Shown here: in pieces, positions 18,258-25,601 of the stretch
Layout: the number at the start of each line of letters is the position of its first letter
How positions within the stretch are numbered: the first letter of the stretch is position 1
DNA from: an uncultured Senegalimassilia sp.
GTDB taxonomy: Bacteria; Actinomycetota; Coriobacteriia; Coriobacteriales; Eggerthellaceae
DNA: 28,538 nt
Reading direction: 5' to 3'
NCBI GenBank assembly: GCA_934661765.1
Contig: CAKUJT010000019.1
Location: 1 to 28,538 of the forward strand
Made by a program: the position numbers and the translations under genes
Notes under the pieces: generated by a model
The model's database searches: none
What the model was told of the DNA's origin: nothing
Seen by the model: only the letters and a program-made list of their open reading frames with translations

Positions 18258-21045
18258 TACCCCCTCCAGTGTTCTCGGATTCCTGCGGCATCCACGCAGT
18301 GAACTGCTCGGGCTCGGTCCAGATGCCCTCGGGTGCGCTGTCGGCCTTCTTGATGTTGATCTGGACGCCGCGCAGCACGTAGGTGCCGTACACGTCGTTG
18401 AACGGGCAATCATCGCTGTTCTGCGTCAGCAGGTTGATGTTCATGGCCTGCCATGCGCGGTTCGGGTCCTTCGAATCAAGCAGTTCGGGGAACCAGAAGC
18501 GCTCCTGGTAAATGACCTTCGGGGCCACCGACTTGGTGATGCGGGCCTTGCCCTGCGTCTTGCCGCGCTTCGACTCGAGCCACAGCCAATCCCCGTCCTC
18601 GACGCCGATTTCCTTCGCCGTTTCCGGGTTGATCCACGTCTCGGGATACGGATACAGCTCGCGGGTGTAGGGCGTGTTACGCAGCGTTCCGTGGTGGAAC
18701 ACCGGCAGACGGCCCTGCGTCAGCGTGTAAGGATAGTTCGCGTCGTAACCCGGATCGCCTTCCACGGGGCTCTCGTAGGGCTCCAGGTAGTACGGCAGCG
18801 GGTTGTAGTTGTTCGACTTCGGGAACACATCGGTGGCGGGCTCCATGGAGCCGGTGCCGTCGATGGCGCCCGTGTTGCCCAGCAAGATGTTGCCGTCGAA
18901 GTACGGCTCGCAGCGCTTGGAGGTCGTGTGGAAGCCGGCCGGCTTGCTCGGATCGTCGTCATCGGGGAACAGATGGCTGTTGTACGACTTCGCCGCGTAC
19001 TCCTCGATGGTCTGGTACTCGGAAGGCGCCTGAGCGTCGAACTTCTCCCAGTTCCAATCCTCGCGGTCGTAGTAGAAGCTGCCCACGAAGTAGCCGACGT
19101 AGTCCTTGTACTCCTCGTAGGTCTTCCAATACGTGCCGTAGAACTTGCCGGCGATATCGGGATTGAACGCGTCGATGCAGCGCTGATGGCCGCGCTTGGC
19201 AAGAGCCGCCGCAAGCCAAGACCAGTGCATGCATTCGTCAACGGCCTCGTAGAGCTGCGTGCAGGGGCGACGGATGGCATAGGTGTTCAGGCGGTCCTGA
19301 GCATATGCCGTCTCAAGCCACTCTGCCGTCGGGAGCACGTAGTCGGCCAGGCACACGCTCGTGGTGGTCCAATGCATGTACATATGCACGTTGAGCTCGG
19401 TGGTCATCATGGCATCGTAGAGGCGCTTGGCGTTGCCGATCATCACCAGCTTGTTGCCGGAACGCTCGATCCAGATGCGCGGACGATACGGCTCGCCCGT
19501 CTCGATGGCCTTGAGGACCGTCGGGATGTGGCTGGCAAGCCAGTGCCCCAGGCCCTTGTGCTCGGTGTAACCCAAGCGCGCGTTGGCCTCGGATTCGGGC
19601 ATGCGCAGCGGATGGTCGGGATGATGCAGGCCGAACGGCTGCACGACGTAGTTGCACGGCTCGACGTAGCACGGGCGGTCCTGCACGATGGAACCGGGCT
19701 GGCGGATGCAGCCCATCAGGATGTCCATGATGGCGTCGCCCTGAGCCGCCTGCGCGGAGTTGATGGTCTGGTCGGTCGCCACGCCCAGCGAGATGCCGGC
19801 GTTCGGGCAACCTTCCACGTAGATCTTGATGGCCTCCTCGATCTTGTCGGCATCAAGCCAGCAGACCTCTGCGGCCTTCTCCAGCGTCCACTCGGCCACG
19901 TGCTCCTTCATGATCTGGAACGCCGTACGGGCCTTCTCGCCGTTGGGAAGCGTGTAGGTACCGAACATCTCCGGGTCGATGGAGCCGTCTGAGGGGAACG
20001 GGTACGGCATCGCCACGGCGGCGTTGGTCTTCTTGTCCCACACCACGTACTCGTCTTCGCCGCCCAATCCCAGCTCGCTTGCGCGATAGGTCAGGCGCGT
20101 GTCCTCGTGAACCAGGAACGGCAGGTTGGTCCACTCGCGGCAGAAATCCTTCGCCCACAGGTCGTGCTCGATGATGTAGTTGATCCAGCACAGCATGAGC
20201 GCCACGTCGGTGCCAGGTCGGATAGGCAGCCACACGTCGGCCTTTGCGGCATCGGGCGTCAGACGCGGGTCGATGACCACGGTCTTCATGCCGTTGTTGC
20301 GCAGCTCGGTCACCACGCGGCCCGTGGAGCCGATGCCGTGATACGAAGGGCCGACGCCCCACATGACATAGGTCTTGGTGGGCGTGCACTTATCATCGGG
20401 CAGGTAGCCGGGCAGGTACACCTCGGTGACCGGGCCATCGGCCAGCGACGTGTCGGCCGTGCCGTTCAGGCAGAACTCCATGTGATTACGCGGCAGATAG
20501 CACTGAGCGCAGCCGGGCTCGAAGAAGTTGCCGCCGCCCCACACGGAAAGGAAGCGCGCCGGGCTGAAGAACTGCGGGTTACCGCCGCCGCCCGTGGAGG
20601 TTACCAGGCACTTCGGGCCCTCCTTCTGATACCACTCCCACATGACCTCGGAGATCTCGTCCATGGCCTGGCCCCAGGAGATGCGCTCCCACTCGTTGGA
20701 ACCGCGCTCGCCCTTGCGCTTCATGGGGTACTTGATGCGGTTGGGGTTGTACAGCGCTTGGATACCGGCCAGGCCCTTGGCACACGCTGCACCCTTGTTC
20801 ATCGGGTCCTGCGGGTCGCCTTCAAGCTTGACCACCTTGCCGTCGCGCACGTGCGCGACCATGCCGCAGTTGTTCAAGCAGGCGCGGCAGATCGTGCGGA
20901 TCTTCTGCGTCTCCCCCGTGGTGGCCGCCATCGCCGGCTTGACCTGCATGAGGTTCTGCGTCGTGGCGCTTGCCATGGCCACAGCGGCGCCGGCAAACGC
21001 GGACAGCTTCACGAAGCCGCGGCGGCTGATGCTCGTCTTAGCCAA
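18238..21045 (-). CDS. Molybdopterin-dependent oxidoreductase, DMSO-reductase family catalytic subunit
   Basis: This is the catalytic subunit of a Tat-exported bis-MGD enzyme, 935 residues. The N-terminus has the Tat motif SRRGFVK at 7-13 and an AMA-type cleavage region near residue 40. Cys53, Cys56, Cys60 and Cys88 bind the proximal 4Fe-4S cluster. CAQC at 179-182 falls where the molybdenum ligand lies in related enzymes. Later motifs include PIRPGTDVALMLCWINYI and the C-terminal dinucleotide-binding part with GVEDGDWLWLES. I chose a TTG start at 21045 because AAGGAAGG stands seven bases before it; an ATG 18 codons upstream has no spaced binding site. It is followed by overlapping dmsB-like, dmsC-like and torD-like genes. 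The substrate is unknown; many paralogs in this family reduce diet- or host-derived compounds. Confidence 0.92.
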   Translation of the reverse strand: MAKTSISRRGFVKLSAFAGAAVAMASATTQNLMQVKPAMAATTGETQKIRTICRACLNNCGMVAHVRDGKVVKLEGDPQDPMNKGAACAKGLAGIQALYNPNRIKYPMKRKGERGSNEWERISWGQAMDEISEVMWEWYQKEGPKCLVTSTGGGGNPQFFSPARFLSVWGGGNFFEPGCAQCYLPRNHMEFCLNGTADTSLADGPVTEVYLPGYLPDDKCTPTKTYVMWGVGPSYHGIGSTGRVVTELRNNGMKTVVIDPRLTPDAAKADVWLPIRPGTDVALMLCWINYIIEHDLWAKDFCREWTNLPFLVHEDTRLTYRASELGLGGEDEYVVWDKKTNAAVAMPYPFPSDGSIDPEMFGTYTLPNGEKARTAFQIMKEHVAEWTLEKAAEVCWLDADKIEEAIKIYVEGCPNAGISLGVATDQTINSAQAAQGDAIMDILMGCIRQPGSIVQDRPCYVEPCNYVVQPFGLHHPDHPLRMPESEANARLGYTEHKGLGHWLASHIPTVLKAIETGEPYRPRIWIERSGNKLVMIGNAKRLYDAMMTTELNVHMYMHWTTTSVCLADYVLPTAEWLETAYAQDRLNTYAIRRPCTQLYEAVDECMHWSWLAAALAKRGHQRCIDAFNPDIAGKFYGTYWKTYEEYKDYVGYFVGSFYYDREDWNWEKFDAQAPSEYQTIEEYAAKSYNSHLFPDDDDPSKPAGFHTTSKRCEPYFDGNILLGNTGAIDGTGSMEPATDVFPKSNNYNPLPYYLEPYESPVEGDPGYDANYPYTLTQGRLPVFHHGTLRNTPYTRELYPYPETWINPETAKEIGVEDGDWLWLESKRGKTQGKARITKSVAPKVIYQERFWFPELLDSKDPNRAWQAMNINLLTQNSDDCPFNDVYGTYVLRGVQINIKKADSAPEGIWTEPEQFTAWMPQESENTGGGNAVYGA

Positions 21046-21201
21046 AACACACCCTTCCTTTCCTTTTCTCACTCGTTTACTCATCCTTGCTTCAAGCGGC
21101 CAAGCGGCCGCGGAAAGCCATAGCTGTTTTCCCGGAAGCCGTTGCACGGAGCGCGGCGCCGCCGACCTAAAACAAGGCGCGACGGATGCGTGAGGATCTG
21201 C

Positions 21202-21238
21202 CCCGCTGCAAATGAAGGGAGGGGGAGGATGCAGCGGG
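21202..21238 (-). other. Stem-loop with pyrimidine-rich loop upstream of the dmsA-like gene
   Basis: On the minus strand CCCGCTGCA pairs perfectly with TGCAGCGGG around a 19-base loop made almost only of C and T (TCCTCCCCCTCCCTTCATT). It lies 157 bases before the TTG start, between the 198-aa gene and dmsA-like. The loop carries anti-Shine-Dalgarno-like CCTCC runs. The rest of the 268-base gap (21046-21313) shows a second CCCTCCTCCC tract near 21250-21260 and a GCGGCC hairpin at 21096-21111, and no gene. Confidence 0.6.
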
Positions 21239-21313
21239 ACGTGCAAGGGAGGAGGGTTCGTCGCATGAACGCTGCGCGCCGTGCGACGGCTTCCGAGATA
21301 TGAGGCGGACGAT

Positions 21314-21910
21314 CTAGGCGATCGCGCGAAGGCCCGCCTGAGTTGCGCGCCATGCGCCATCCCAAACGATGCCGCCGGCGGTCTCGAGCGCATCCATGAA
21401 GTACTGCGGGTAGACGCGCTTGCCGTCCGGCGAGACGACGTTGCCGTCCTGCTCGACCGCCTGCTCGACCGCTTCGCGGCTCGCGCCATCGGAAGCGGCG
21501 CAAACGGAGATCACGCGAGCGAACACGTCGCGATAATGCGGACGGTCGGCCAACAAGGCACGCATGGTGAAATCAGGGTCGAGCGAAGCCGCCAGATCAC
21601 GGCCCGCCTGGGTGATGGAAATGCCATCGGAGACCTCGGCCTCAAGCGGAACAGATTCGTCGCGCTGGATGTCCTCGAGCGTTCCGTCGTAGACCTGACC
21701 GTCAACGACGATCTGCTCGGCAAGCGCGCCGTTGCGCAAAAGCGATTCGATGATGGTGGCGGGAGCTTGCGAGTAGGATTCGCTCCACACCTGAGACAGC
21801 TGCTCCTCAAGCTGCGCACGGTCGAACGTCTCAACTTCGGCATACATGCCCAGCACACAGGTAACAGGCTCCTTGAGGCGCGGATTGTGCTCTACTAGAT
21901 CGATTGCCAT
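21314..21910 (-). CDS. Protein of unknown function, possible tandem winged-helix
   Basis: I do not recognise this 198-residue acidic protein as a named family. It has no signal peptide or membrane segment. Two stretches look like variants of one module. One ends in DGISITQAGRDLAASL (about residues 94-110) and the other ends in GAWRATQAGLRAI at the C-terminus. Each follows helices and short strands, as in winged-helix DNA-binding domains, so a regulatory role is possible (inference). The ATG has AAGGGGGAA upstream. It is the first gene of the block that leads into the dms-like operon, 268 bases ahead of it on the same strand. It could be a local regulator or an enzyme accessory. Confidence 0.7.
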   Translation of the reverse strand: MAIDLVEHNPRLKEPVTCVLGMYAEVETFDRAQLEEQLSQVWSESYSQAPATIIESLLRNGALAEQIVVDGQVYDGTLEDIQRDESVPLEAEVSDGISITQAGRDLAASLDPDFTMRALLADRPHYRDVFARVISVCAASDGASREAVEQAVEQDGNVVSPDGKRVYPQYFMDALETAGGIVWDGAWRATQAGLRAIA

Positions 21911-22166
21911 GATTCCCCCTTCGTCTCATCTCGTCGAAGGGGCTGGCGATATGCAGGTCCGGCTTGAGAAGCGCTCCCCCGTTTCGGGCTGTAGAGCGAC
22001 AAACTTCGTCCGGTCCGTTTCCCCTTCGGCGTTTACGAACTCTACAAGGCGCACCTGGATGACCGCATGCTCGAAAATGAACGAAATCAAGGATGATTCG
22101 CAGGGTGATGAGCGCAAAGGACTAGTCACGCAAAATGGATTAGTGGGTTTGTTTTCCCAGTTGAGC

Positions 22167-22188
22167 GCTATTCTTATATGGGAATAGC
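22167..22188. promoter_or_regulatory. Inverted repeat in the promoter region of the 198-aa gene
   Basis: GCTATTC and GAATAGC are separated by 8 AT-rich bases that contain ATATAA on the minus strand. The dyad lies about 257 bases before the 198-aa gene, in the AT-richest part of the 21911-22315 gap. It may be an operator over a promoter. The rest of that 405-base gap holds the lysS terminator and an open frame at 21926-22090 discussed as a finding. Confidence 0.45.
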
Positions 22189-22235
22189 TGCAGTATTTCG
22201 ACCAAACCGACATCAAAGGCCGTATCAGGCCGGAA

Positions 22236-22275
22236 ACAAGAAAAGCCCGCCCGAGCAACAGCTCGGACGGGCTTT
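22236..22275 (-). terminator. Intrinsic terminator of lysS
   Basis: AAAGCCCGTCCGAGC and GCTCGGGCGGGCTTT flank TGTT on the minus strand, followed by TCTTG after a TTTT run. It begins about 40 bases after the lysS stop. Confidence 0.9.
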
Positions 22276-22315
22276 GAAGAACTTCGTCGATATAACGACG
22301 ATGCAAAGAAAAAGC

Positions 22316-24259
22316 TTAGTACAGCTTGGCGCCGGCCGGGATGCGGTCGGAGACCATGAGCAGGTTCAGACGCTCCTCGGTGGTGTCGTCGTCGACCTTC
22401 TCCTCGTGCACGGCGGACAGCAGCATGCCGCAGGAGGCGATGCCCATCATCTTGCGCGGCGGCAGGTTGGTGATGGCCACGAGCGTGCGGCCTACCAGCT
22501 CCTCCGGCTCGTAGTACGCGTGGATGCCGGACAGGATGGTGCGGTCTTCGCCCGTACCATCGTCAAGCGTGAACTGCAGCAGCTTCTTGCTCTTCGGCAC
22601 GGCCACGCAATCCTTGACCTTGACGGCGCGGAAGTCGGACTTGCTGAACGTGTCGAAGTCCACCTCGTCGGCGAACAGCGGCTCGACGACCACCTTGGAG
22701 AAGTCGATGGGCTCCTCGGCGGGCTGCTCGACCGGAGCGGCCGGACGTGCGGCGGGCTTGGCGCCGGCAGGGGCCTCGTCGCGCATGTGCGGGAACAGCA
22801 GCACGTCGCGGATGGTCGGAGAATCGGTGAGCAGCATGGTCAGACGGTCGATGCCGATGCCCACGCCGCCTGCCGGAGGCATGCCGTACTCGAGCGCGCG
22901 GATGTAGTCGGCGTCATAACCCATGGCCTCGTCGTCGCCCATGTCCTTGGCCTCGACCTGGGCGCGGAAGCGCTCGGCCTGGTCGACCGGGTCGTTGAGC
23001 TCGTTGAAGGCGTTGGCGTACTCGTGGCCGCAGATGAACAGCTCGAAGCGCTCAGTGAGCTCGGGGTTGTTCGGCAGCTTCTTGGCCAGCGGGGAGATCT
23101 CCAGCGGATGCTCGGTGACGAACACGGGCTGGATGAGCTTTTCCTCGGCCACGGCCTCGAAGATCTCGGAGATGAGCTTGCCCTTGCCCCATGCGTCCTC
23201 GGCGCGTCCGCCGTTCTTCTCCAGAATGGCCACCAGGTCCTCACGGCTGCGGTCGAAGGACACCTCTTCGCCGGCATAGCGCGTCGCCAAGCCGCACATG
23301 GTCTCGCGCGGCCACTGGCCGGACAGGTCGATGTCGACGCCCTGGTAGCTGACCTTGAGCGTGCCGCAAGCGGCTTCTGCCGCTGCCTTGATGAAGCCCT
23401 CGGTGAGGTCCATCATGCCGTTGAGGTCGGAGAAGGCCTGGTATGCCTCCATGGTGGTGAACTCGGGGTTGTGGTACGGGTCCATGCCCTCGTTGCGGAA
23501 CTGGCGGCCGATCTCGAACACCTTCTCGAAACCGCCTACAAGCAGGCGCTTGAGCGGCAGCTCGGTGGCGATGCGCAGGAAGTAATCGCGGTCGAGCGCG
23601 TTGAAGTGCGTCACGAACGGCTTTGCGTTCGCACCGCCCAGGATGGGATGCAGAAACGGCGTTTCCACCTCGTAGAAGCCCTGGTCCTCCATGTAGCGGC
23701 GGATGGCGGCGACGATCTTGAAGCGCTTCTCGAAGACCTGCTTGACTTCGGGATTCATGACCAGATCGACGTAACGCTGGCGATAACGCGTCTCCTTGTC
23801 CGCCAGGCCGTGGAACTTCTCGGGCAGCGGGCGAATGGACTTGCTGAGCAGCTCGAAGGACGACACGGCCACGGACAGCTGACCGCGACGCGTGCGCATC
23901 ATAGCGCCCTCGACGCCGATCCAGTCGCCCACATCAAGGTCCTTCAGGCGGCCGAAGGCCTCTTCGCCCAGCTCGTTGATGCGGCAGAACAGCTGCATGT
24001 CGCCCGTGGCGTCGCGCAGGCCCAAAAAGGCGATCTTGCCCTGAACGCGCTTGGACATGATGCGGCCGGCGACCTTGACCAGGTCCTCGGTGGAGTCCCC
24101 GTCCTCAAGGTGCGCGTACAGCTGCTCGAGCTCGGCCAGGTGATGGCTGTAGTCGAACGCATGGCCATAGGGGTTCTGGCCTGCATCGAGCATGGCCTGG
24201 CGCTTGGCCTTGCGCACCTCGATGGGATCGTCTTCGATAACTTCAGGGGTATTGCTCAT
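22316..24259 (-). CDS. lysS: Lysyl-tRNA synthetase (class II) with C-terminal tRNA-binding domain
   Basis: LysRS charges tRNA-Lys. Residues 1-495 are a complete class II enzyme: an OB-fold anticodon domain at about 63-140, motif 2 around GRQFRNEGMDPYHNPEF (251-267), and motif 3 PPAGGVGIGIDRL (461-473). After an Ala/Pro linker (about 497-520), residues 530-647 form a second OB fold of the MetRS C-terminal/Trbp111 type. Its signs are FDTFSKSDFRAVKVKD, SKKLLQFTLDDG, RTILSGIHAYYEPEELVGR, NLPPRKMMGIASCGMLL and a final PAGAKLY. Ordinary bacterial LysRS is about 500 residues, so this is a fusion. The ATG at 24259 has GAAGGG upstream. It follows greA by 193 bases. Confidence 0.95.
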   Translation of the reverse strand: MSNTPEVIEDDPIEVRKAKRQAMLDAGQNPYGHAFDYSHHLAELEQLYAHLEDGDSTEDLVKVAGRIMSKRVQGKIAFLGLRDATGDMQLFCRINELGEEAFGRLKDLDVGDWIGVEGAMMRTRRGQLSVAVSSFELLSKSIRPLPEKFHGLADKETRYRQRYVDLVMNPEVKQVFEKRFKIVAAIRRYMEDQGFYEVETPFLHPILGGANAKPFVTHFNALDRDYFLRIATELPLKRLLVGGFEKVFEIGRQFRNEGMDPYHNPEFTTMEAYQAFSDLNGMMDLTEGFIKAAAEAACGTLKVSYQGVDIDLSGQWPRETMCGLATRYAGEEVSFDRSREDLVAILEKNGGRAEDAWGKGKLISEIFEAVAEEKLIQPVFVTEHPLEISPLAKKLPNNPELTERFELFICGHEYANAFNELNDPVDQAERFRAQVEAKDMGDDEAMGYDADYIRALEYGMPPAGGVGIGIDRLTMLLTDSPTIRDVLLFPHMRDEAPAGAKPAARPAAPVEQPAEEPIDFSKVVVEPLFADEVDFDTFSKSDFRAVKVKDCVAVPKSKKLLQFTLDDGTGEDRTILSGIHAYYEPEELVGRTLVAITNLPPRKMMGIASCGMLLSAVHEEKVDDDTTEERLNLLMVSDRIPAGAKLY

Positions 24260-24412
24260 GGGAAAGCCCTTCTAAGTACAGGGATTTGGTTGAGTAAGCG
24301 AGAACGGCTGCGGTGCGTCGGGTTTGGCCGAAGCAAGCGGGCATAGGCCCGTCGCCTTGTCCGTGAAACCGAATGCGCAAGCGACGCGGCGCAGCCAGCC
24401 GCAACGTCGAGC

Positions 24413-24442
24413 AGCTCCGCTTACCCGCGGGCAAGCGGAGCT
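24413..24442. other. Perfect palindromic hairpin after greA
   Basis: AGCTCCGCTT and AAGCGGAGCT enclose a nearly self-complementary ACCCGCGGGC. It lies 11 bases after the greA stop. No T-run follows on the minus strand, so it may be an RNA stability structure rather than a terminator, leaving greA and lysS potentially co-transcribed. Confidence 0.55.
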
Positions 24443-24452
24443 TGCAAATTTG

Positions 24453-24920
24453 CTAGTGCTCGATGTTGACGATCTTCATCTTGATGACGCGGCCGGTCGG
24501 GCCGGTGGTCTCGATCTCGTCGCCCTTCTTGTGGGCCAGCAGCGCAGCGCCCACCGGGGACTCGTTGGAGATCTTGCCGGCATGGCTGTCGGCCTCGGCG
24601 GCGCCCACGATGGTGAACACGCGCTCACGGCCGCCCATGTCGACGGTGACGGTGGAGCCGATGTGCACGGAGTTGGAGCGCTTCGGGGTTGCCACGACGG
24701 TGGCCTCGCCCAGGATACGGGTGATCTCGGCGATGCGCGCCTCGAGCATGCCCTGCTCGTTCTTCGCGTCATCGTACTCGGAGTTCTCGGAGATGTCGCC
24801 GAACTCGCGCGCTACCTTGATGCGCTCGCCCACCTCGGCGCGCTTCTCGGTTTCCAGGTAATGCAGCTCCTCTTCGAGCTGCTGCTTGCCCTCGGGGGTA
24901 AGGATGTAGTTGTCAGCCAT
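24453..24920 (-). CDS. greA: Transcription elongation factor GreA
   Basis: GreA enters the RNA polymerase secondary channel and stimulates cleavage of backtracked RNA. The 155-residue protein has the N-terminal coiled coil with the acidic tip FGDISENSEYDDAK, and the C-terminal FKBP-like part with ISNESPVGAALLAHKKGDE. It begins YILTPEGKQQLEEEL, the family N-terminus. The ATG at 24920 has AGGTGA five bases upstream. A GTG three codons earlier is part of that binding site, so it is not the start. A hairpin with six Ts ends only 20 bases before the ATG, so its expression depends on readthrough or attenuation. Confidence 0.96.
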   Translation of the reverse strand: MADNYILTPEGKQQLEEELHYLETEKRAEVGERIKVAREFGDISENSEYDDAKNEQGMLEARIAEITRILGEATVVATPKRSNSVHIGSTVTVDMGGRERVFTIVGAAEADSHAGKISNESPVGAALLAHKKGDEIETTGPTGRVIKMKIVNIEH

Positions 24921-24940
24921 GTTGTTCACCTATCTATACG

Positions 24941-24984
24941 AAAAAAGCGGTATGCGCCGGACCGCAGCCCGTTGCGCATACCGC
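24941..24984 (-). terminator. Intrinsic terminator between tatA and greA
   Basis: GCGGTATGCGC and GCGCATACCGC pair (11 perfect pairs) around a 16-base loop and are followed by TTTTTT on the minus strand. It lies 24 bases after the tatA stop and 20 bases before the greA ATG, so it ends the tatA transcript and also sits in the greA leader. Confidence 0.85.
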
Positions 24985-25008
24985 GTACCAACCTTGTGAA
25001 GCTGCGAT

Positions 25009-25251
25009 CTACTCGCTCTTCTTGCGGGCAGCGGTGGTCTTCTTCTTGGCGGCGTCCTCGTCGTCTTCCTCGACCTCGACCTCGTCGGCCTCTTCCTCGG
25101 CCTTCTTGCCCTCGCCCATGCCCTCGCGCAGGTTCTTCACGGTCTTGCCCAGAGCGCTACCGAGTTTTGGCAGATTCTTCGGGCCGAAGATAAGCAGGAT
25201 CACCACGAGGATGATCAGAAGCTCAGGCACGCCCATTCCCAGAAATTTCAT
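25009..25251 (-). CDS. tatA: Twin-arginine translocase subunit TatA
   Basis: TatA builds the pore that moves folded proteins with twin-arginine signals. The 80-residue protein shows the standard plan: a short N-terminus, one transmembrane helix (VPELLIILVVILLIF), the FGPKNLPKLGSALGK hinge and amphipathic helix, then an acidic stretch (EEEADEVEVEEDDED) and a lysine-rich tail. The ATG at 25251 has GGAGG at ideal spacing. The dmsA-like and NapG-like proteins here carry Tat signals and are likely clients. tatC is not in the window. Confidence 0.95.
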   Translation of the reverse strand: MKFLGMGVPELLIILVVILLIFGPKNLPKLGSALGKTVKNLREGMGEGKKAEEEADEVEVEEDDEDAAKKKTTAARKKSE

Positions 25252-25398
25252 GTGTCCTCCAAGTACTCGTCCCAGCCCGGGCATCGGGCCGTGATATGCA
25301 ACGCCGCGTACTTTAACATAACCGCAGCTTGCCGACGCACCTTCGATGAAAAGCACACGCGCTTGCGCGGCACTCCAACGGATATGCACGGTTGCACG

Positions 25399-25427
25399 AA
25401 AAAGGCTCGGTGCGAACACCGAGCCTT
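25399..25427 (-). terminator. Intrinsic terminator of tRNA-Pro
   Basis: AAGGCTCGGTG and CACCGAGCCTT pair perfectly around TTCG on the minus strand and are followed by TTT. It starts 11 bases after the CCA end of the tRNA. Confidence 0.9.
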
Positions 25428-25437
25428 GACCATGCAA

Positions 25438-25514
25438 TGGTCGGGATGACAGGATTTGAACCTGCGGCCTCTGCGTCCCGAACGCAGCGCTCTACCAAGC
25501 TGAGCCACATCCCG
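25438..25514 (-). tRNA. tRNA-Pro (anticodon CGG)
   Basis: On the minus strand the acceptor stem CGGGATG/CATCCCG, D-arm GCTCAGCTTGGTAGAGC, anticodon stem-loop CTGCG-TTCGGGA-CGCAG and T-arm with GGTTCAAATCC fold as a standard cloverleaf. The anticodon is CGG, reading the proline codon CCG, which suits a GC-rich genome. The 3' CCA is encoded (25438-25440). Confidence 0.95.
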
Positions 25515-25538
25515 ATTGCCGCTTTCGCAGCGGGGAAT

Positions 25539-25547
25539 ATATTAGCA
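25539..25547 (-). promoter_or_regulatory. Extended -10 promoter of tRNA-Pro
   Basis: TGCTAATAT on the minus strand matches an extended -10 (TG-n-TATAAT) 25 bases before the tRNA. No clear -35 is visible. A short leader hairpin (25519-25533, CCGCT...AGCGG) lies between it and the tRNA. Confidence 0.5.
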
Positions 25548-25562
25548 TAACCATCCGGCATC

Positions 25563-25594
25563 CGCGACGACTTTTTTCAAAATTTGTCGCCGCG
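25563..25594. other. Hairpin between the ferredoxin-like gene and tRNA-Pro
   Basis: CGCGACGAC and GTCGCCGCG pair (nine pairs, one wobble) around a 14-base AT-only-like loop. It lies 8 bases after the stop of the multi-cluster ferredoxin-like gene. It lacks a trailing T-run on the minus strand, so termination there is uncertain. Confidence 0.45.
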
Positions 25595-25601
25595 TGCGCG
25601 C

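Noticed and set aside
21046..21489. N-terminal extension of the dmsA-like protein to an ATG at 21489
   Set aside because: The extension is arginine/serine/proline-rich non-family sequence, would hide the Tat signal, and overlaps the 198-aa gene.
21926..22306. 126-codon frame on the minus strand in the lysS-to-198-aa gap
   Set aside because: In full length it begins inside the lysS terminator. Only the last 54 codons are kept, as a weak finding.
22178..24346. A 722-codon plus-strand open frame opposite lysS
   Set aside because: It is antisense to an unmistakable LysRS, crosses the lysS terminator, and has Leu/Val/Gly-rich low-information translation.
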